Shown here: positions 16,590 through 25,870 of the stretch, one piece after another
Layout: each line of letters opens with the position of its first letter
How positions within the stretch are numbered: position 1 is the stretch's first letter
DNA from: Qipengyuania xiamenensis
Lineage (GTDB): Bacteria; Pseudomonadota; Alphaproteobacteria; Sphingomonadales; Sphingomonadaceae
Assembly: GCF_019711495.1 (NCBI RefSeq)
Contig: NZ_JAIGNM010000002.1
Coordinates: 605,036 to 669,035, forward strand
Length of the DNA: 64,000 nucleotides
Reading direction: 5' to 3'
Translations under genes and position numbers: made by a program
Notes under the pieces: generated by a model
Told to the model about the DNA's origin: nothing
The model's database searches: none
The model's input: the letters and a program-made list of their open reading frames with translations, nothing else

Positions 16590-17597
16590 ATGGCTACCAA
16601 GGTTGCAATCAACGGTTTCGGACGCATCGGACGCCTCGTGGCGCGTGCGATTCTCGAACGTGACGACCACGATCTCGACCTCGTTTCGATCAACGATCTC
16701 GCCGACACGAAGTCGAACGCGCTGCTGTTCCAGTACGACAGCACGCATGGCCGCTTCCCCGGCACCGTCGAAGTCGGTGACAACGCGATCATCGTGAACG
16801 GCAAGTCGATCGCCGTGACAAGCGAGCGTGATCCGGGCAACCTGCCGCATGCCGACCAGGGCATCGACATCGTTCTCGAATGCACCGGCTTCTTCCAGAG
16901 CCACGAAGCTGCCGAACCGCACCTCAAGGCAGGCGCGAAGCGCGTGCTGATCTCGGCTCCGGCCAAGAACGTCTCGGCCACCATCGTCTACGGCGTGAAT
17001 CACGAAACGCTGACCGCCGACGACGTGATCGTCTCGAACGCCAGCTGCACCACCAACTGCCTCTCGCCGATGGCGAAGGTCCTGCATGACACGGTTGGCA
17101 TCGAGCGCGGCTTCATGACCACGATCCACAGCTACACCAACGACCAGCGCATGCTCGATCAGATGCATGGCGACATGCGTCGTGCCCGTGGCGGTGCGCA
17201 GAACATGATCCCGACCACCACCGGCGCTGCCCGTGCGGTCGGCCTCGTCCTGCCCGAACTCGCCGGCAAGCTCGACGGTAGCTCGGTCCGCGTGCCGACC
17301 CCGAACGTCAGCCTCGTCGACCTCGTCTTCACCCCCGGCCGCGACACCAGCGCCGAGGAATTGAACGCTGCACTCAAGGCAGCGGCCGAAGGCAAGATGA
17401 AGGGCGTGCTCGACTACACCGACCAGCCGCTCGTCAGCAGCGACTTCAACCACTATCCGGCCAGCTCGACCATCGACAGCCTCGAAACCAGCGTGATGGA
17501 AGGCAAGCTTTGCCGCGTCGTCAGCTGGTACGATAACGAGTGGGGCTTCTCGAACCGCATGATCGACACCGCCGGCGTGATGGCGAAGTTCCTTTAA
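16590..17597 (+). CDS. gap: Glyceraldehyde-3-phosphate dehydrogenase, type I
   Basis: A 335-residue GAPDH with the Rossmann start [17 protein letters not shown], the catalytic Cys153 in [12 protein letters not shown], the active-site histidine in TIHSYTNDQ, and the C-terminal [13 protein letters not shown]. Residue 33-34 region reads INDLAD, typical of NAD-preferring enzymes with an acidic residue after the second strand. Second gene of the tkt-gap-pgk operon. Confidence 0.97.
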   Translation: MATKVAINGFGRIGRLVARAILERDDHDLDLVSINDLADTKSNALLFQYDSTHGRFPGTVEVGDNAIIVNGKSIAVTSERDPGNLPHADQGIDIVLECTGFFQSHEAAEPHLKAGAKRVLISAPAKNVSATIVYGVNHETLTADDVIVSNASCTTNCLSPMAKVLHDTVGIERGFMTTIHSYTNDQRMLDQMHGDMRRARGGAQNMIPTTTGAARAVGLVLPELAGKLDGSSVRVPTPNVSLVDLVFTPGRDTSAEELNAALKAAAEGKMKGVLDYTDQPLVSSDFNHYPASSTIDSLETSVMEGKLCRVVSWYDNEWGFSNRMIDTAGVMAKFL

Positions 17598-17608
17598 AGG
17601 ACGCAAAC

Positions 17609-18808
17609 ATGAGCAGTTTCAGGACCCTGGACGACCTTGGTGATGTGACTGGCAAGGTCGCGCTGGTGCGCGTCGATTTGAACCTTCCGATGAAGGACGG
17701 TTCGGCAACCGACGTCACCCGTGTGGAGGCGGTGAAACCCACCATCCTCGAACTCGCCAACAAGGGCGCCAAGGTCCTGCTGCTTGCCCATTTCGGCCGC
17801 CCCAAGGGGCAGCGCTATTCGACCATGTCGACCAGCTTCGTGCAGGGCGATGTGGAAGAGGTGCTCGGCAAGGAAATCATGTTCATCCCCGAGGTCATGG
17901 GCCCCGTGGTCGAACAGTCGATCGACATCCTTTCGGCAGGCGATATCGGCCTGCTCGACAATGTCCGCTTCTGGCCAGGTGAAGAAGCGAACGATCGGGA
18001 ATTCGCAAAGGGCATGGCCGCCCACGGCGATTTCTACGTCAACGATGCGTTTTCCGCTGCACACCGCGCTCACGCTTCGACCGAGGGACTGGCGCATCAC
18101 CTCCCGGCCTATGCTGGACGTGCGATGGAGGCTGAACTCAAGGCTCTCGAAGCCGCGCTCGGTTCACCGGAGCAGCCGGTTGCGGCAGTCGTCGGTGGGG
18201 CGAAGGTCTCGACCAAGCTCGACGTGCTCGAAAACCTCGTCGGCAAGGTCCAGCACCTCATCATCGGCGGCGGCATGGCCAACACCTTCCTCGCTGCGCG
18301 CGGGGTCGATGTGGGCAAGTCGCTGTGCGAGCACGACCTCACCGACACCGCCAATCGCATCATGGACCAGGCCGACCACGCGGGCTGCACCGTTCACCTG
18401 CCCTACGACGTCGTGGTGGCGAAGGAATTCGCCGCGAACCCGCCGAGCATGCGCGTCTGCAACGTCCACGAGGTCGCCTCGGACGAGATGATCCTCGATG
18501 TCGGTCCGCAAGCGGTCGAAGCTTTGGGCGACGTGCTCAAGACCTGCAGCACGCTGGTCTGGAACGGCCCCATGGGCGCCTTCGAGACCGAACCCTTCGA
18601 TGCCGCCACCGTGGCGCTCGCCAAGACGGCCGCTGCGCTCACGCAGGACGGATCGCTGACTTCGGTCGCAGGCGGGGGCGATACCGTCGCCGCGCTGGCA
18701 CATGCGGGCGTGAAGGATGATTTCACCTTCGTGTCGACCGCAGGTGGCGCTTTCCTCGAATGGATGGAAGGCAAGGCGCTTCCGGGCGTGGCTGCGCTGA
18801 CGGCCTGA
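17609..18808 (+). CDS. pgk: Phosphoglycerate kinase
   Basis: A 399-residue PGK that transfers phosphate between 1,3-bisphosphoglycerate and ADP. Visible: [15 protein letters not shown] (substrate Asp/Asn), [51 protein letters not shown], and [12 protein letters not shown] near the nucleotide site. [10 protein letters not shown] replaces the more common VDFNVPLKDG. The start at 17609 is taken because [16 protein letters not shown] is family-like; the longer frame from 17540 overlaps gap. Confidence 0.97.
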   Translation: MSSFRTLDDLGDVTGKVALVRVDLNLPMKDGSATDVTRVEAVKPTILELANKGAKVLLLAHFGRPKGQRYSTMSTSFVQGDVEEVLGKEIMFIPEVMGPVVEQSIDILSAGDIGLLDNVRFWPGEEANDREFAKGMAAHGDFYVNDAFSAAHRAHASTEGLAHHLPAYAGRAMEAELKALEAALGSPEQPVAAVVGGAKVSTKLDVLENLVGKVQHLIIGGGMANTFLAARGVDVGKSLCEHDLTDTANRIMDQADHAGCTVHLPYDVVVAKEFAANPPSMRVCNVHEVASDEMILDVGPQAVEALGDVLKTCSTLVWNGPMGAFETEPFDAATVALAKTAAALTQDGSLTSVAGGGDTVAALAHAGVKDDFTFVSTAGGAFLEWMEGKALPGVAALTA

Positions 18809-18812
18809 GCCG

Positions 18813-19454
18813 ATGGCCACCGCGCGCCACCTCTTCTCCACCCCCTTCGTCGCCGACACGCTGCAAAGCGAGCCGGGCATGCGCATGCTGCGCAATGCGA
18901 TCGAGGAAGAAAGGGCGCGCGATGCAGCCGGGGTCGATATTTCCAATATCGGCGGCTGGCATTCGAACACGCAGATGCTCGACTGGGGCGGCGAGGCTGC
19001 AAGGGCGCTGGCTCACAAGGCCATGACTCTGGCCGACGAGCAGACGATCGACAACCGGAGCCCCGAATTCAGCCGCTTCACCTGGCACCCCGAAATGTGG
19101 GCCAATGTCAGCGGCAAGGGCGCGGCGAACCAGTATCATTTCCACCCGGGCAGTTTCTGGTCGGCGGTCGCCTATATCGACGATGGCTATGACGGGGACC
19201 CCGATCCGGGCCTTGGCGGGGAACTCCAGCTGCAGGATCCGCGCATGCCCATGATCCGCATGGGAGCACCCGATCTCAGGCTCAAGCAACCTGACGGCCA
19301 GCCGATGCACAGTGAGGTTTCGCTGCGGCCCAAGACCGGCATGATCGTGATGTTCCCGAGCTGGCTCCAGCACGCGGTGCGACCCTTCAAGGGCGAGGGC
19401 ACCCGCATTTCGATCGCGATCAATCTCGTCGCGGTACTGAAAAGGCCCAACTGA
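18813..19454 (+). CDS. Putative 2OG-Fe(II) oxygenase-like protein (TIGR02466 type)
   Basis: A 213-residue protein resembling the TIGR02466 group of putative 2-oxoglutarate/iron oxygenases. A double-stranded beta-helix pattern is suggested by WANVSGKGAANQYHFHPGSFWSAVAYID and, later, GMIVMFPSWLQHAVRPFKGEGTRISIAINL. The metal ligands would be the H-x-H region (QYHFHPG) and the later histidine in WLQHAV, with RISIAIN supplying the 2OG-binding arginine. It begins 4 bp after pgk, so it is co-transcribed with glycolytic genes; its substrate is unknown. Confidence 0.78.
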   Translation: MATARHLFSTPFVADTLQSEPGMRMLRNAIEEERARDAAGVDISNIGGWHSNTQMLDWGGEAARALAHKAMTLADEQTIDNRSPEFSRFTWHPEMWANVSGKGAANQYHFHPGSFWSAVAYIDDGYDGDPDPGLGGELQLQDPRMPMIRMGAPDLRLKQPDGQPMHSEVSLRPKTGMIVMFPSWLQHAVRPFKGEGTRISIAINLVAVLKRPN

Positions 19455-19569
19455 CCGGGCTGCGACCCGGACGCATCGCTTCGGGATTAGTTACATTGGT
19501 GGTGTTGCAGGTGCGAAAGCCCTTTTGTATGGGCCGCGCATACGAATGCACGACCCAAGGGATTCTCAC

Positions 19570-20457
19570 ATGACTTTCGATGAAATGCGCGAGCGGATTG
19601 CAACCGGACAGGGCTTTATCGCCGCACTCGACCAGTCGGGCGGTTCGACCCCCAAGGCACTTCGCGGCTACGGCGTGGAAGACAATGAGTGGGAAGGCGA
19701 CGATGAGATGTTCGGCATGATCCACGAAATGCGCCAGCGCATCATCGAAGCTCCCTGCTTCGGCAATGGCAAGGTCATCGGCGCGATCCTGTTCGAGAAG
19801 ACCATGGAAGGCGAAAGCGGCGGCAAGAGCGTGCCCGCTCGCCTCAAGGAACGCGGCATCGTGCCGTTCCTCAAGGTCGACAAGGGTCTCGAGGACGAGC
19901 GTAACGGGGCGCAGCTGATGAAGCCCAATCCGAACCTCGAAGCCATGTGCGCCCGCGCCAAGGAACTCGGCGTGTTCGGCACCAAGATGCGCAGCGTGAT
20001 CAAGTCGGCCAATCCGGTCGGCATCAAGGAATGCGTCCGCCAGCAGTTCGCTGAAGGTGCGCGCATCCTCAGCTGCGGCCTGATGCCGATGCTCGAGCCC
20101 GAGTATGACATCACCGCGGCAGATCGTGCCGAAGGCGAGAAGATCATGCTCGAAGCCATCGAAGAAGGTCTCGACGCGCTGCCAGAAGGCCAGCAGGTCA
20201 TGCTCAAGCTGTCGATCCCCAGGGAAGCCGGTCTCTATGCAGGCCTGGCCAAGCACCCCAAGGTGCTGCGCGTGGTCGCACTTTCGGGCGGCTATTCGAC
20301 CGACGAGGCTTGCAGCGAACTCGCGAAGAACCCCGGCATGATCGCCAGCTTCAGCCGCGGCCTGCTGCAGGACCTGCGCGAGGCGCAGAGCGACGATGAA
20401 TTCGACGGCACGCTGTCGGGCGCGATCGACCAGATCCACGCCGCCAGCGTCGCCTGA
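19570..20457 (+). CDS. fba: Fructose-bisphosphate aldolase, class I
   Basis: A 295-residue class I (Schiff-base) aldolase of the short bacterial type. The N-terminus (GFIAALDQSGGSTPKALRGYGV) and the Schiff-base lysine candidate Lys213 in VMLKLSIP match this family, with LSGGYSTDEACSEL forming the phosphate-binding region. The start at 19570 gives MTFDEMRERI; an upstream in-frame ATG at 19525 adds 15 unlikely residues. The 115-bp gap after the oxygenase gene suggests it may also have its own promoter. Confidence 0.93.
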   Translation: MTFDEMRERIATGQGFIAALDQSGGSTPKALRGYGVEDNEWEGDDEMFGMIHEMRQRIIEAPCFGNGKVIGAILFEKTMEGESGGKSVPARLKERGIVPFLKVDKGLEDERNGAQLMKPNPNLEAMCARAKELGVFGTKMRSVIKSANPVGIKECVRQQFAEGARILSCGLMPMLEPEYDITAADRAEGEKIMLEAIEEGLDALPEGQQVMLKLSIPREAGLYAGLAKHPKVLRVVALSGGYSTDEACSELAKNPGMIASFSRGLLQDLREAQSDDEFDGTLSGAIDQIHAASVA

Positions 20458-20467
20458 CCTGCTGCTG

Positions 20468-20488
20468 CGAGCGGCCTAGCGCCGCTCG
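20468..20488. terminator. Hairpin between fba and the convergent lipoprotein gene
   Basis: CGAGCGGC (20468-20475), five-base loop, GCCGCTCG (20481-20488): a perfect 8-bp stem just after the fba stop, overlapping the lipoprotein stop codon on the other strand. There is no T-run, so it may be an mRNA-protecting or weak terminating hairpin. Confidence 0.5.
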
Positions 20489-20865
20489 TAGACGAAGCGA
20501 TAATCGCCGGAAGGAATCGCCCCTTCGCTGCGCCTTTCGGGCGTGGCGGAGGCAAGCACGAAAGTGCGCCCCATGACTTCGTAGGGTTCGCCGAGAGTGA
20601 GCTGGGCAGTCTGCGCCCAGTGCGTTGCGGTGATGCGCGTCGTCACCGTGAGCTTGCCCGCCCAGACGCAGGTAGCGTCGGCAGGACAGCGGCTGTCTTC
20701 CTTTACCGCCTGCGGGGTCAGGATGACATCGCCAGCCCAGACCGCCTTGCCAAGGCCGACTGGCGTCCCCTGCGAGGCGGATTCCTGCCCGACTCGCGGG
20801 GTATCGGGGATGATCGCACAGGCGCTGAGCGAGAGGAGGGCGAGCGGTGCGAGGAGCGTTTTCAT
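20476..20865 (-). CDS. Predicted lipoprotein, function unknown
   Basis: A 129-residue protein with a lipoprotein signal peptide (MKTLLAPLALLSLSAC; lipobox LSAC, lipidated Cys16). The mature part contains two cysteines in SRCPADATCVWAGKL, which could form a disulfide in the periplasm; the C-terminal half is beta-rich (TVTTRITATHWAQTAQLTLGE). The 'CP.D..C.WAG' pattern recurs in small uncharacterised secreted proteins of proteobacteria. Convergent with fba. Confidence 0.75.
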   Translation of the reverse strand: MKTLLAPLALLSLSACAIIPDTPRVGQESASQGTPVGLGKAVWAGDVILTPQAVKEDSRCPADATCVWAGKLTVTTRITATHWAQTAQLTLGEPYEVMGRTFVLASATPERRSEGAIPSGDYRFVYERR

Positions 20866-20942
20866 GTCCCCGCTAGACGCTTGTCGCGCTTTCGTATCGC
20901 TGAACGGGTGACGAAGCCGCGACGAGGCGATAAGGCGCGAAG

Positions 20943-21575
20943 ATGGCCGAAGAAATTCCCACCCAGCTCTACCTGATTTCGCCGCTCGACGTGTCGGGCG
21001 ATTTTCCCGAGAGGCTCGAACGCGCGCTCGAGGCGGGCAAGGGCGTGGTGACCGCTTTCCAGTTCCGCGTGAAGGGCCTCGACCAGCACGAAGCCGCTGC
21101 CCTGGCAGAGCCGCTGCAGGCGATTTGCGCTGCCCATGAGGTGGCCTTCATCGTCAACGATTCGATAGCGCTTGCGAAGCGACTGGGAGCGGACGGTGTG
21201 CACCTCGGGCAGGGCGATGGAGATGTCCAAGAAGCGCGCGACGAACTTGGCCGCGAAGCGCAGATCGGTGTGACCTGCCACGCCTCGCGCCACCTTGCGT
21301 TAGAAGCCGGCGAAGCAGGCGCCGACTATGTCGCCTTCGGCGCGTTCTTTCCGAGCAACACCAAGGAAACCGAGCACCAGGCCGAAACCGACCTGCTCGA
21401 ATGGTGGCACGAAATGGTCGAAATCCCCTCGGTCGCAATCGGCGGGATCACGCCGGAGAATTGCCGTCCGCTGATCGACGCGGGCGCGGACTTCCTTGCC
21501 GTGTCCGGCGCGGTCTGGGGCGGTGACGAAGTTGCTGTTGTAAAAGACTTTGCGGAGCAAATCGCCTCGGCGTGA
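20943..21575 (+). CDS. thiE: Thiamine phosphate synthase
   Basis: A 210-residue TIM-barrel enzyme that couples HMP-pyrophosphate and thiazole phosphate. Matching elements: QFRVKGLDQHE (basic pyrophosphate site), AFIVNDSIALAKRLGADGVHLGQGDGDV, IGVTCHASRHLALEAGEAGADYVAFGAFFPSNTKE, and SVAIGGITPENCRPLIDAGADFLAVSGAVW. The ND, VHLGQ and GGIT elements are all intact. No TPP-riboswitch core is seen in the 77-bp leader, unlike many thiamine genes. Confidence 0.92.
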   Translation: MAEEIPTQLYLISPLDVSGDFPERLERALEAGKGVVTAFQFRVKGLDQHEAAALAEPLQAICAAHEVAFIVNDSIALAKRLGADGVHLGQGDGDVQEARDELGREAQIGVTCHASRHLALEAGEAGADYVAFGAFFPSNTKETEHQAETDLLEWWHEMVEIPSVAIGGITPENCRPLIDAGADFLAVSGAVWGGDEVAVVKDFAEQIASA

Positions 21576-21630
21576 GTTCTCTTTCCTGTACGGGGCGGGT
21601 CGCCTCCCCGAAATCCAGGAGAGGTCCCCA

Positions 21631-22839
21631 ATGCGCAACCTTCTTTTCGTCGCTGTTTCTTCGCTCGCGCTTGTCGCCTGCGGCACCAATGATGCCGAGG
21701 AAAACACCGATACCACGACGGCACAGGCCGAACCCGCCGAAGACTATGGCTACGAAACCTACGACGAGGACAATCTCGCCGATACGATGGCTTCGAACGA
21801 CGATGCTCAGGGAATGGGCGACAGCGTTGCGCGCGAGGACCAGGATATTCCCGACAGCGAAGAACGCCCGGTGATGCAGGCACAGGTCGTGCTCGATCGC
21901 ATCGGCTTCGGCCCCGGCGTGATCGACGGCAAGATGGGCATGAGCACCGAGAACGCGTTGAACGGTTTCCAGGAGGCCAATGGTCTCGATGTGACCGGCG
22001 AACTGGACGAGGCGACCAAGACTGCGCTTTCCGACTGGGATTCGATCCCCGCGACGCGTGTGGTCACTATCCCGGCAAGCTGGTCGAATGCGGAATATGT
22101 CGACATTCCCGAAGAAACGGCTGCCAAGGCCGAACTCGAGCGGATGGGTTACAAATCGCTCGACGAGCGGTTGGCCGAGCGTTTCCATACGACCGTAGAC
22201 GTGTTGAAACAGCTCAATCCCGATGGTCGTCCGGCGGGGATGGAGGCTTCGGCAGAGGACGAGCAGACCGACAAGGAGCAGCCGAAGGACAAGTCGGCCA
22301 GCTATTTCACTGCCGGCCAGCAGATCCGCGTACCCAATATCGGCGGCGACCGGATCGAGAAGGGCAAGATCGGCGATCGCGACTGGCAGCGCACGCTCGC
22401 CAGCCTCGGTGTCGGTAGCGACCAGCCCGAGGTCGACCGCATCGTCGTTAGCAAGGCTGGAAAGACGCTGAAGGCCTATCAGGGCGAGAAGCTTGTCGCG
22501 CTGTTCACCGTCAGCTCCGGGTCGAGCGAATTTCCACTGCCACTGGGCGAATGGGACATCGTCGGAGAGGCGTATAATCCGCCCTACAGCTACGATCCCG
22601 CAGTCCTGTCCGGAGGCAAGGAAGACGGGAAGGAGTACATGCTCCCGCCCGGACCCAATTCGCCCGTCGGGGTGATCTGGATCGACCTGTCCAAGGAGCA
22701 TTACGGCATCCATGGCACGCCCGACCCCGAAACCATCGGCCGCGCGCAATCGAGTGGCTGCGTTCGCCTGACCAACTGGGATGCTGCCCGCCTTGCGGGA
22801 ATGGTGTCCCAGTCGACGCAGGTGATTTTCGAGTCCTGA
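21631..22839 (+). CDS. L,D-transpeptidase lipoprotein with peptidoglycan-binding domain
   Basis: A 402-residue exported protein. It has a lipobox (SSLALVACGTND, Cys at about residue 17), an acidic linker, a peptidoglycan_binding_1-like domain (VMQAQVVLDRIGFGPGVIDGKMGMSTENALNGFQEANGL) and a C-terminal YkuD domain. The catalytic motif HYGIHGTPD..SSGCVRL has the nucleophile at Cys377. Such enzymes make 3-3 crosslinks in peptidoglycan or attach proteins to it. A strong AGGAGAGG ribosome site supports the start at 21631. An M23 peptidase gene follows 17 bp later. Confidence 0.92.
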   Translation: MRNLLFVAVSSLALVACGTNDAEENTDTTTAQAEPAEDYGYETYDEDNLADTMASNDDAQGMGDSVAREDQDIPDSEERPVMQAQVVLDRIGFGPGVIDGKMGMSTENALNGFQEANGLDVTGELDEATKTALSDWDSIPATRVVTIPASWSNAEYVDIPEETAAKAELERMGYKSLDERLAERFHTTVDVLKQLNPDGRPAGMEASAEDEQTDKEQPKDKSASYFTAGQQIRVPNIGGDRIEKGKIGDRDWQRTLASLGVGSDQPEVDRIVVSKAGKTLKAYQGEKLVALFTVSSGSSEFPLPLGEWDIVGEAYNPPYSYDPAVLSGGKEDGKEYMLPPGPNSPVGVIWIDLSKEHYGIHGTPDPETIGRAQSSGCVRLTNWDAARLAGMVSQSTQVIFES

Positions 22840-22856
22840 GAGGCTAGGGAGGGGAC

Positions 22857-23546
22857 ATGAACTTCGTCGACAGACTGCTCACCATCGTCATCACCGCCAC
22901 GATTACCAGCGCGATCTGGATCGTGGCGGGCGGTTCGCTAATCGAGAATGCCACTGCCGACAGCCAGCGCGAGGCGACCCGTCCTGCGGAAGCTGCGCCG
23001 AGCCCGTCGCCGAGCGAAACCGCGTCCGGCGTCGCAGACGCCGCGACCGACGCTCCCGACGCGGGCACGCTGGACACGTCCGAAGTCTCTGCGCCGAGCG
23101 ATGAGCAGGCGCGCCAGCTAATGATCCCGGTGAAGAACATCAGGGCAAGCGATCTCACCGATACCTTCAGTGATTCGCGCGCCGGCGGGCAGCGGCTGCA
23201 CGAAGCGATCGACATCATGGCGCCCAAGGGCACCAGCGTCGTCGCAGCAGCGCCGGGTACGGTTGAAAAACTGTACCGGTCGGATGCTGGCGGGCTGACG
23301 ATCTACGTGCGCTCGAACGACCGCGAGACGATCCACTATTACGCCCATCTGGACGAATATGCGCAGGGGCTGAAGGAAGGACAGAAGATCCGCCGCGGCC
23401 AGCGGCTGGGCACGGTCGGGTCTTCGGGCAATGCTTCGGAGGAAGCGCCGCATCTTCACTTCGCGATATTGCAGACCTCTGCCGATGCGGAATGGTGGGA
23501 GCCGGCCAATGCGGTCAATCCCTATCCGCTGCTGACCCGGCGCTAG
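22857..23546 (+). CDS. M23 (LytM-type) metallopeptidase family protein
   Basis: A 229-residue protein with an N-terminal membrane anchor (LLTIVITATITSAIWIVAGG), an Ala/Pro/Ser/Asp-rich linker and a C-terminal LytM domain. Zinc-site elements are LHEAIDIMAPKGT (usual HxGxDI; here glycine is replaced by alanine, ligands His and Asp kept) and HLHFAIL. It probably cleaves peptidoglycan cross-bridges in the periplasm. It follows the L,D-transpeptidase gene closely, so cutting and crosslinking enzymes are co-expressed. Confidence 0.88.
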   Translation: MNFVDRLLTIVITATITSAIWIVAGGSLIENATADSQREATRPAEAAPSPSPSETASGVADAATDAPDAGTLDTSEVSAPSDEQARQLMIPVKNIRASDLTDTFSDSRAGGQRLHEAIDIMAPKGTSVVAAAPGTVEKLYRSDAGGLTIYVRSNDRETIHYYAHLDEYAQGLKEGQKIRRGQRLGTVGSSGNASEEAPHLHFAILQTSADAEWWEPANAVNPYPLLTRR

Positions 23547-23905
23547 TCGCGGACCGGTCCGGCCCTGTGGCAGCGCAGGCGGCCAAGCTTGCCGTCCTTG
23601 CCGAGTTCCTGGAGCAGTCCGGAGGAGACGCGCATCATCTTGTGCCCCTTGAGCGGGCCGCGGGTGAAGGTCACGCGGCGACCTTCGAGGAGGTAGGTGC
23701 CCGATCCCTTGTCGGTCGTGTAGCTGGATGCGCCGGTGATCGAGAAGCCGTGACCTTCGACCTCGTTCCATGCAGCGCCATCGGCAACACCCGGCAGCGC
23801 GCACACATATTCGCCCTGCGGCAACAGGCCGAGGCGGCCCTGCGCGAGCGACGGCGTTGCGGCGAAAACCGCAGCGGCCAGGATTGCGTAACGAACCGGT
23901 TTCAT
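23543..23905 (-). CDS. Small secreted protein, function unknown
   Basis: A 120-residue protein with a signal peptide (MKPVRYAILAAAVFAATPSLAQG, cleavage after LAQ). The mature part has a single pair of cysteines (YVCALPG and RLRCHRAG) and a beta-rich middle (SGTYLLEGRRVTFTRGPLKGHKMMRV). It overlaps the end of the convergent M23 gene by 4 bp and is divergent from efp. No family recognised. Confidence 0.72.
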   Translation of the reverse strand: MKPVRYAILAAAVFAATPSLAQGRLGLLPQGEYVCALPGVADGAAWNEVEGHGFSITGASSYTTDKGSGTYLLEGRRVTFTRGPLKGHKMMRVSSGLLQELGKDGKLGRLRCHRAGPVRD

Positions 23906-24045
23906 GTCTTACCCTCCAATCACCTGATATAGGGGCGAGGGGTGAAAATTTCCACCGCCTTGCCGTCGGCACCGCCAGCCTGTAAGGCGCGCTCCACACG
24001 GCCACTGGCAAGCAGTGGCGCTCTTTCACATCGAGGCATATTCCC

Positions 24046-24609
24046 ATGAAGATCAGCGGCGTGGACATCCGTCCGGGCAACATCATCGAATACGAAGGCG
24101 GTATCTGGAAAGTCGCCAAGATCCAGCACACCCAGCCCGGCAAGGGCGGTGCCTACATGCAGGTCGAGATGAAGAACCTGCAGGACGGCCGCAAGACCAA
24201 CGTCCGCTTCCGCAGCGCCGACACGGTCGAGAAGGTGCGCCTCGATACGCAGGACTACCAGTTCCTGTATGAAGATGGCGACATGCTCGTCTTCATGGAC
24301 CAGAACACCTACGAGCAGATCAACCTGCCGAGCGACCTGCTCGGCGATGCACGCCCGTTTCTTCAGGACGGCATGCAGGTGAAGCTCGAACTGTGGGAAG
24401 AAAAGCCGATTTCGGTCGAACTTCCGCAGCACATCGAAGCCGAAATCGTCGAAGCCGACGCCGTGGTGAAGGGCCAGACCGCTTCGTCCAGCTACAAGCC
24501 CGCCGTGCTCGACAATGGCGTTCGCATCATGGTTCCGCCGCACATCGAAAGCGGCACGCGTATCGTGGTCGACGTGTACGAACAGACCTACGTCGGCAAA
24601 GCCAGCTAA
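24046..24609 (+). CDS. efp: Elongation factor P
   Basis: A 187-residue EF-P that rescues ribosomes stalled at polyproline. The N-terminal KOW-like domain carries the loop [16 protein letters not shown] with Lys33 at the tip that enters the peptidyl-transferase centre; the OB domains follow ([26 protein letters not shown] and [24 protein letters not shown]). The tip lysine is the residue that is lysylated in many species. Confidence 0.97.
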   Translation: MKISGVDIRPGNIIEYEGGIWKVAKIQHTQPGKGGAYMQVEMKNLQDGRKTNVRFRSADTVEKVRLDTQDYQFLYEDGDMLVFMDQNTYEQINLPSDLLGDARPFLQDGMQVKLELWEEKPISVELPQHIEAEIVEADAVVKGQTASSSYKPAVLDNGVRIMVPPHIESGTRIVVDVYEQTYVGKAS

Positions 24610-24636
24610 GCATCGTCAAGCAAAAGGGTCGCATCC

Positions 24637-24990
24637 ATGGGCAAATCCATCGCCAGCCGCTTCGATAACATCGATATCGCCAAGAGCACCCTGCGTGCCG
24701 TCATCATCAATGATGATGAGCTGACGCTGGAGATGGATTTCTGCCTCGAGCCCGAGCACGAGGATTACGAGCAACCTTTGGAAGGCGAGGACTGCTGCTG
24801 GCATCCCGGTCTCCTGAAGTTCGCCGGGATCAGCAAGCTCCAGCTCGACCGCCGCGATGCTGCAGGCGAAAAGATGCAGCGCCGCTTCGCGATCGAGACA
24901 TTCAACATCGAGGGCACCAAGTTCGACATGGCCTGCGAGTGGGGCGACATCCACCTCCAGGCGCGTTCGATCCGCGTCCTCACCGAGTAA
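24637..24990 (+). CDS. Conserved protein of unknown function between efp and the inositol monophosphatase gene
   Basis: A 117-residue, acidic, soluble-looking protein without signal peptide or membrane segment. It has a cluster EGEDCCWHPGLLKF with adjacent cysteines and a histidine, and a beta-strand-rich C-terminus (MQRRFAIETFNIEGTKFDMACEWGDIHLQARSIRVL). It lies 27 bp after efp and 17 bp before the phosphatase gene, so the three probably form one transcript. I do not recognise the family. Confidence 0.75.
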   Translation: MGKSIASRFDNIDIAKSTLRAVIINDDELTLEMDFCLEPEHEDYEQPLEGEDCCWHPGLLKFAGISKLQLDRRDAAGEKMQRRFAIETFNIEGTKFDMACEWGDIHLQARSIRVLTE

Positions 24991-25007
24991 CCGAGTAAGA
25001 GACTATA

Positions 25008-25829
25008 ATGGCCGCAATTTCCGGACTGATCCGCGTAATGGAAAAGGCCGCCCGCAAGGCGGGTGGACGCCTGCGCCGCGACTTCGGCGAAATCGAACAC
25101 CTGCAGGCGAGCCGCAAGGGCCCTGCCGATTTCGTATCCAAGGCAGACCTCCGTGCCGAACGCACGATCTATGACGAGCTTCTCGCCGCACGCCCCGACT
25201 GGGGCTTCGAGATGGAAGAAGCCGGCACGATCGAAGGCGCGGACGGCATGCCGCGCTGGATCGTCGATCCGCTCGACGGCACCAGCAACTTCCTCCACGG
25301 CATCCCGCATTTCGCGATCAGCATCGCCGTGCAGGAGCGCAAGCTGGGCAGCGACGACTGGGGGGATGTGACTGCCGCGGTCGTTTACAACCCGGTCACC
25401 GACGAAACGTTCTGGGCCGAGAAGAGCCGCGGTGCATGGCTGCACGACGGCCGCCTGCGCGTCTCCTCGCGCCGCAATCCGTCCGAAGCGCTGATCGCGA
25501 CCGGCATACCCTTCGCGGGCCATGGCGATTTCGCCGAGTGGTCGAAGATCTTCAATGCGATCGGTCCCAATGTCGCGGGCATCCGCCGCTTCGGTGCTGC
25601 CTCGCTCGATCTCGCATGGCTTGCGGCCGGTCGTTACGACGGTTTCTGGGAAAGCGGCCTCAACGACTGGGATACCGCTGCAGGCTGCCTGATCGTACGC
25701 GAGGCTGGCGGCTTCGTGTCCGATTTCCGTGGCCGTTCGCAGCAGATCCATTCCAAGCAGGTGCTCGCCGCAAACGACCAGCTGCATTCGAAACTGCACA
25801 AAATGCTCGCCAACGCCCTCAAGGCTTGA
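25008..25829 (+). CDS. suhB: Inositol monophosphatase family protein
   Basis: A 273-residue Mg2+-dependent phosphatase. Motif A is seen in DPLDGTSNFLHGIPHFAIS with Asp87 and Asp90 as metal ligands, ahead of a second signature, GLNDWDTAAGCLIVREAGG; ADLRAERTIYDELL and FEMEEAG supply the first ligands. It hydrolyses myo-inositol-1-phosphate or related sugar phosphates; in E. coli SuhB also assists rRNA transcription. The symbol is used by family resemblance. A tRNA-Leu gene follows 41 bp downstream. Confidence 0.88.
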   Translation: MAAISGLIRVMEKAARKAGGRLRRDFGEIEHLQASRKGPADFVSKADLRAERTIYDELLAARPDWGFEMEEAGTIEGADGMPRWIVDPLDGTSNFLHGIPHFAISIAVQERKLGSDDWGDVTAAVVYNPVTDETFWAEKSRGAWLHDGRLRVSSRRNPSEALIATGIPFAGHGDFAEWSKIFNAIGPNVAGIRRFGAASLDLAWLAAGRYDGFWESGLNDWDTAAGCLIVREAGGFVSDFRGRSQQIHSKQVLAANDQLHSKLHKMLANALKA

Positions 25830-25854
25830 AGCGAACGTGGGGCGCGGCTAACTC
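25826..25854 (+). promoter_or_regulatory. Weak promoter candidate for tRNA-Leu
   Basis: TTGAAG (25826-25831, overlapping the phosphatase stop codon), 17-bp spacer, TAACTC (25849-25854), 17 bp before the tRNA. The hexamers are only moderate matches; read-through from efp-suhB is an alternative. Confidence 0.33.
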
Positions 25855-25870
25855 CCGCGCTCCAGCACGT

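Noticed and set aside
15921..17606. 561-codon reverse-strand frame across tkt and gap
   Set aside because: GC-rich antisense shadow; it spans two well-defined genes on the other strand and has His/Asp/Arg-rich low-complexity composition.
20866..20942. TPP riboswitch in front of thiE
   Set aside because: The 77-bp leader has no CTGAGA or matching TPP-box core and is too short for the aptamer.
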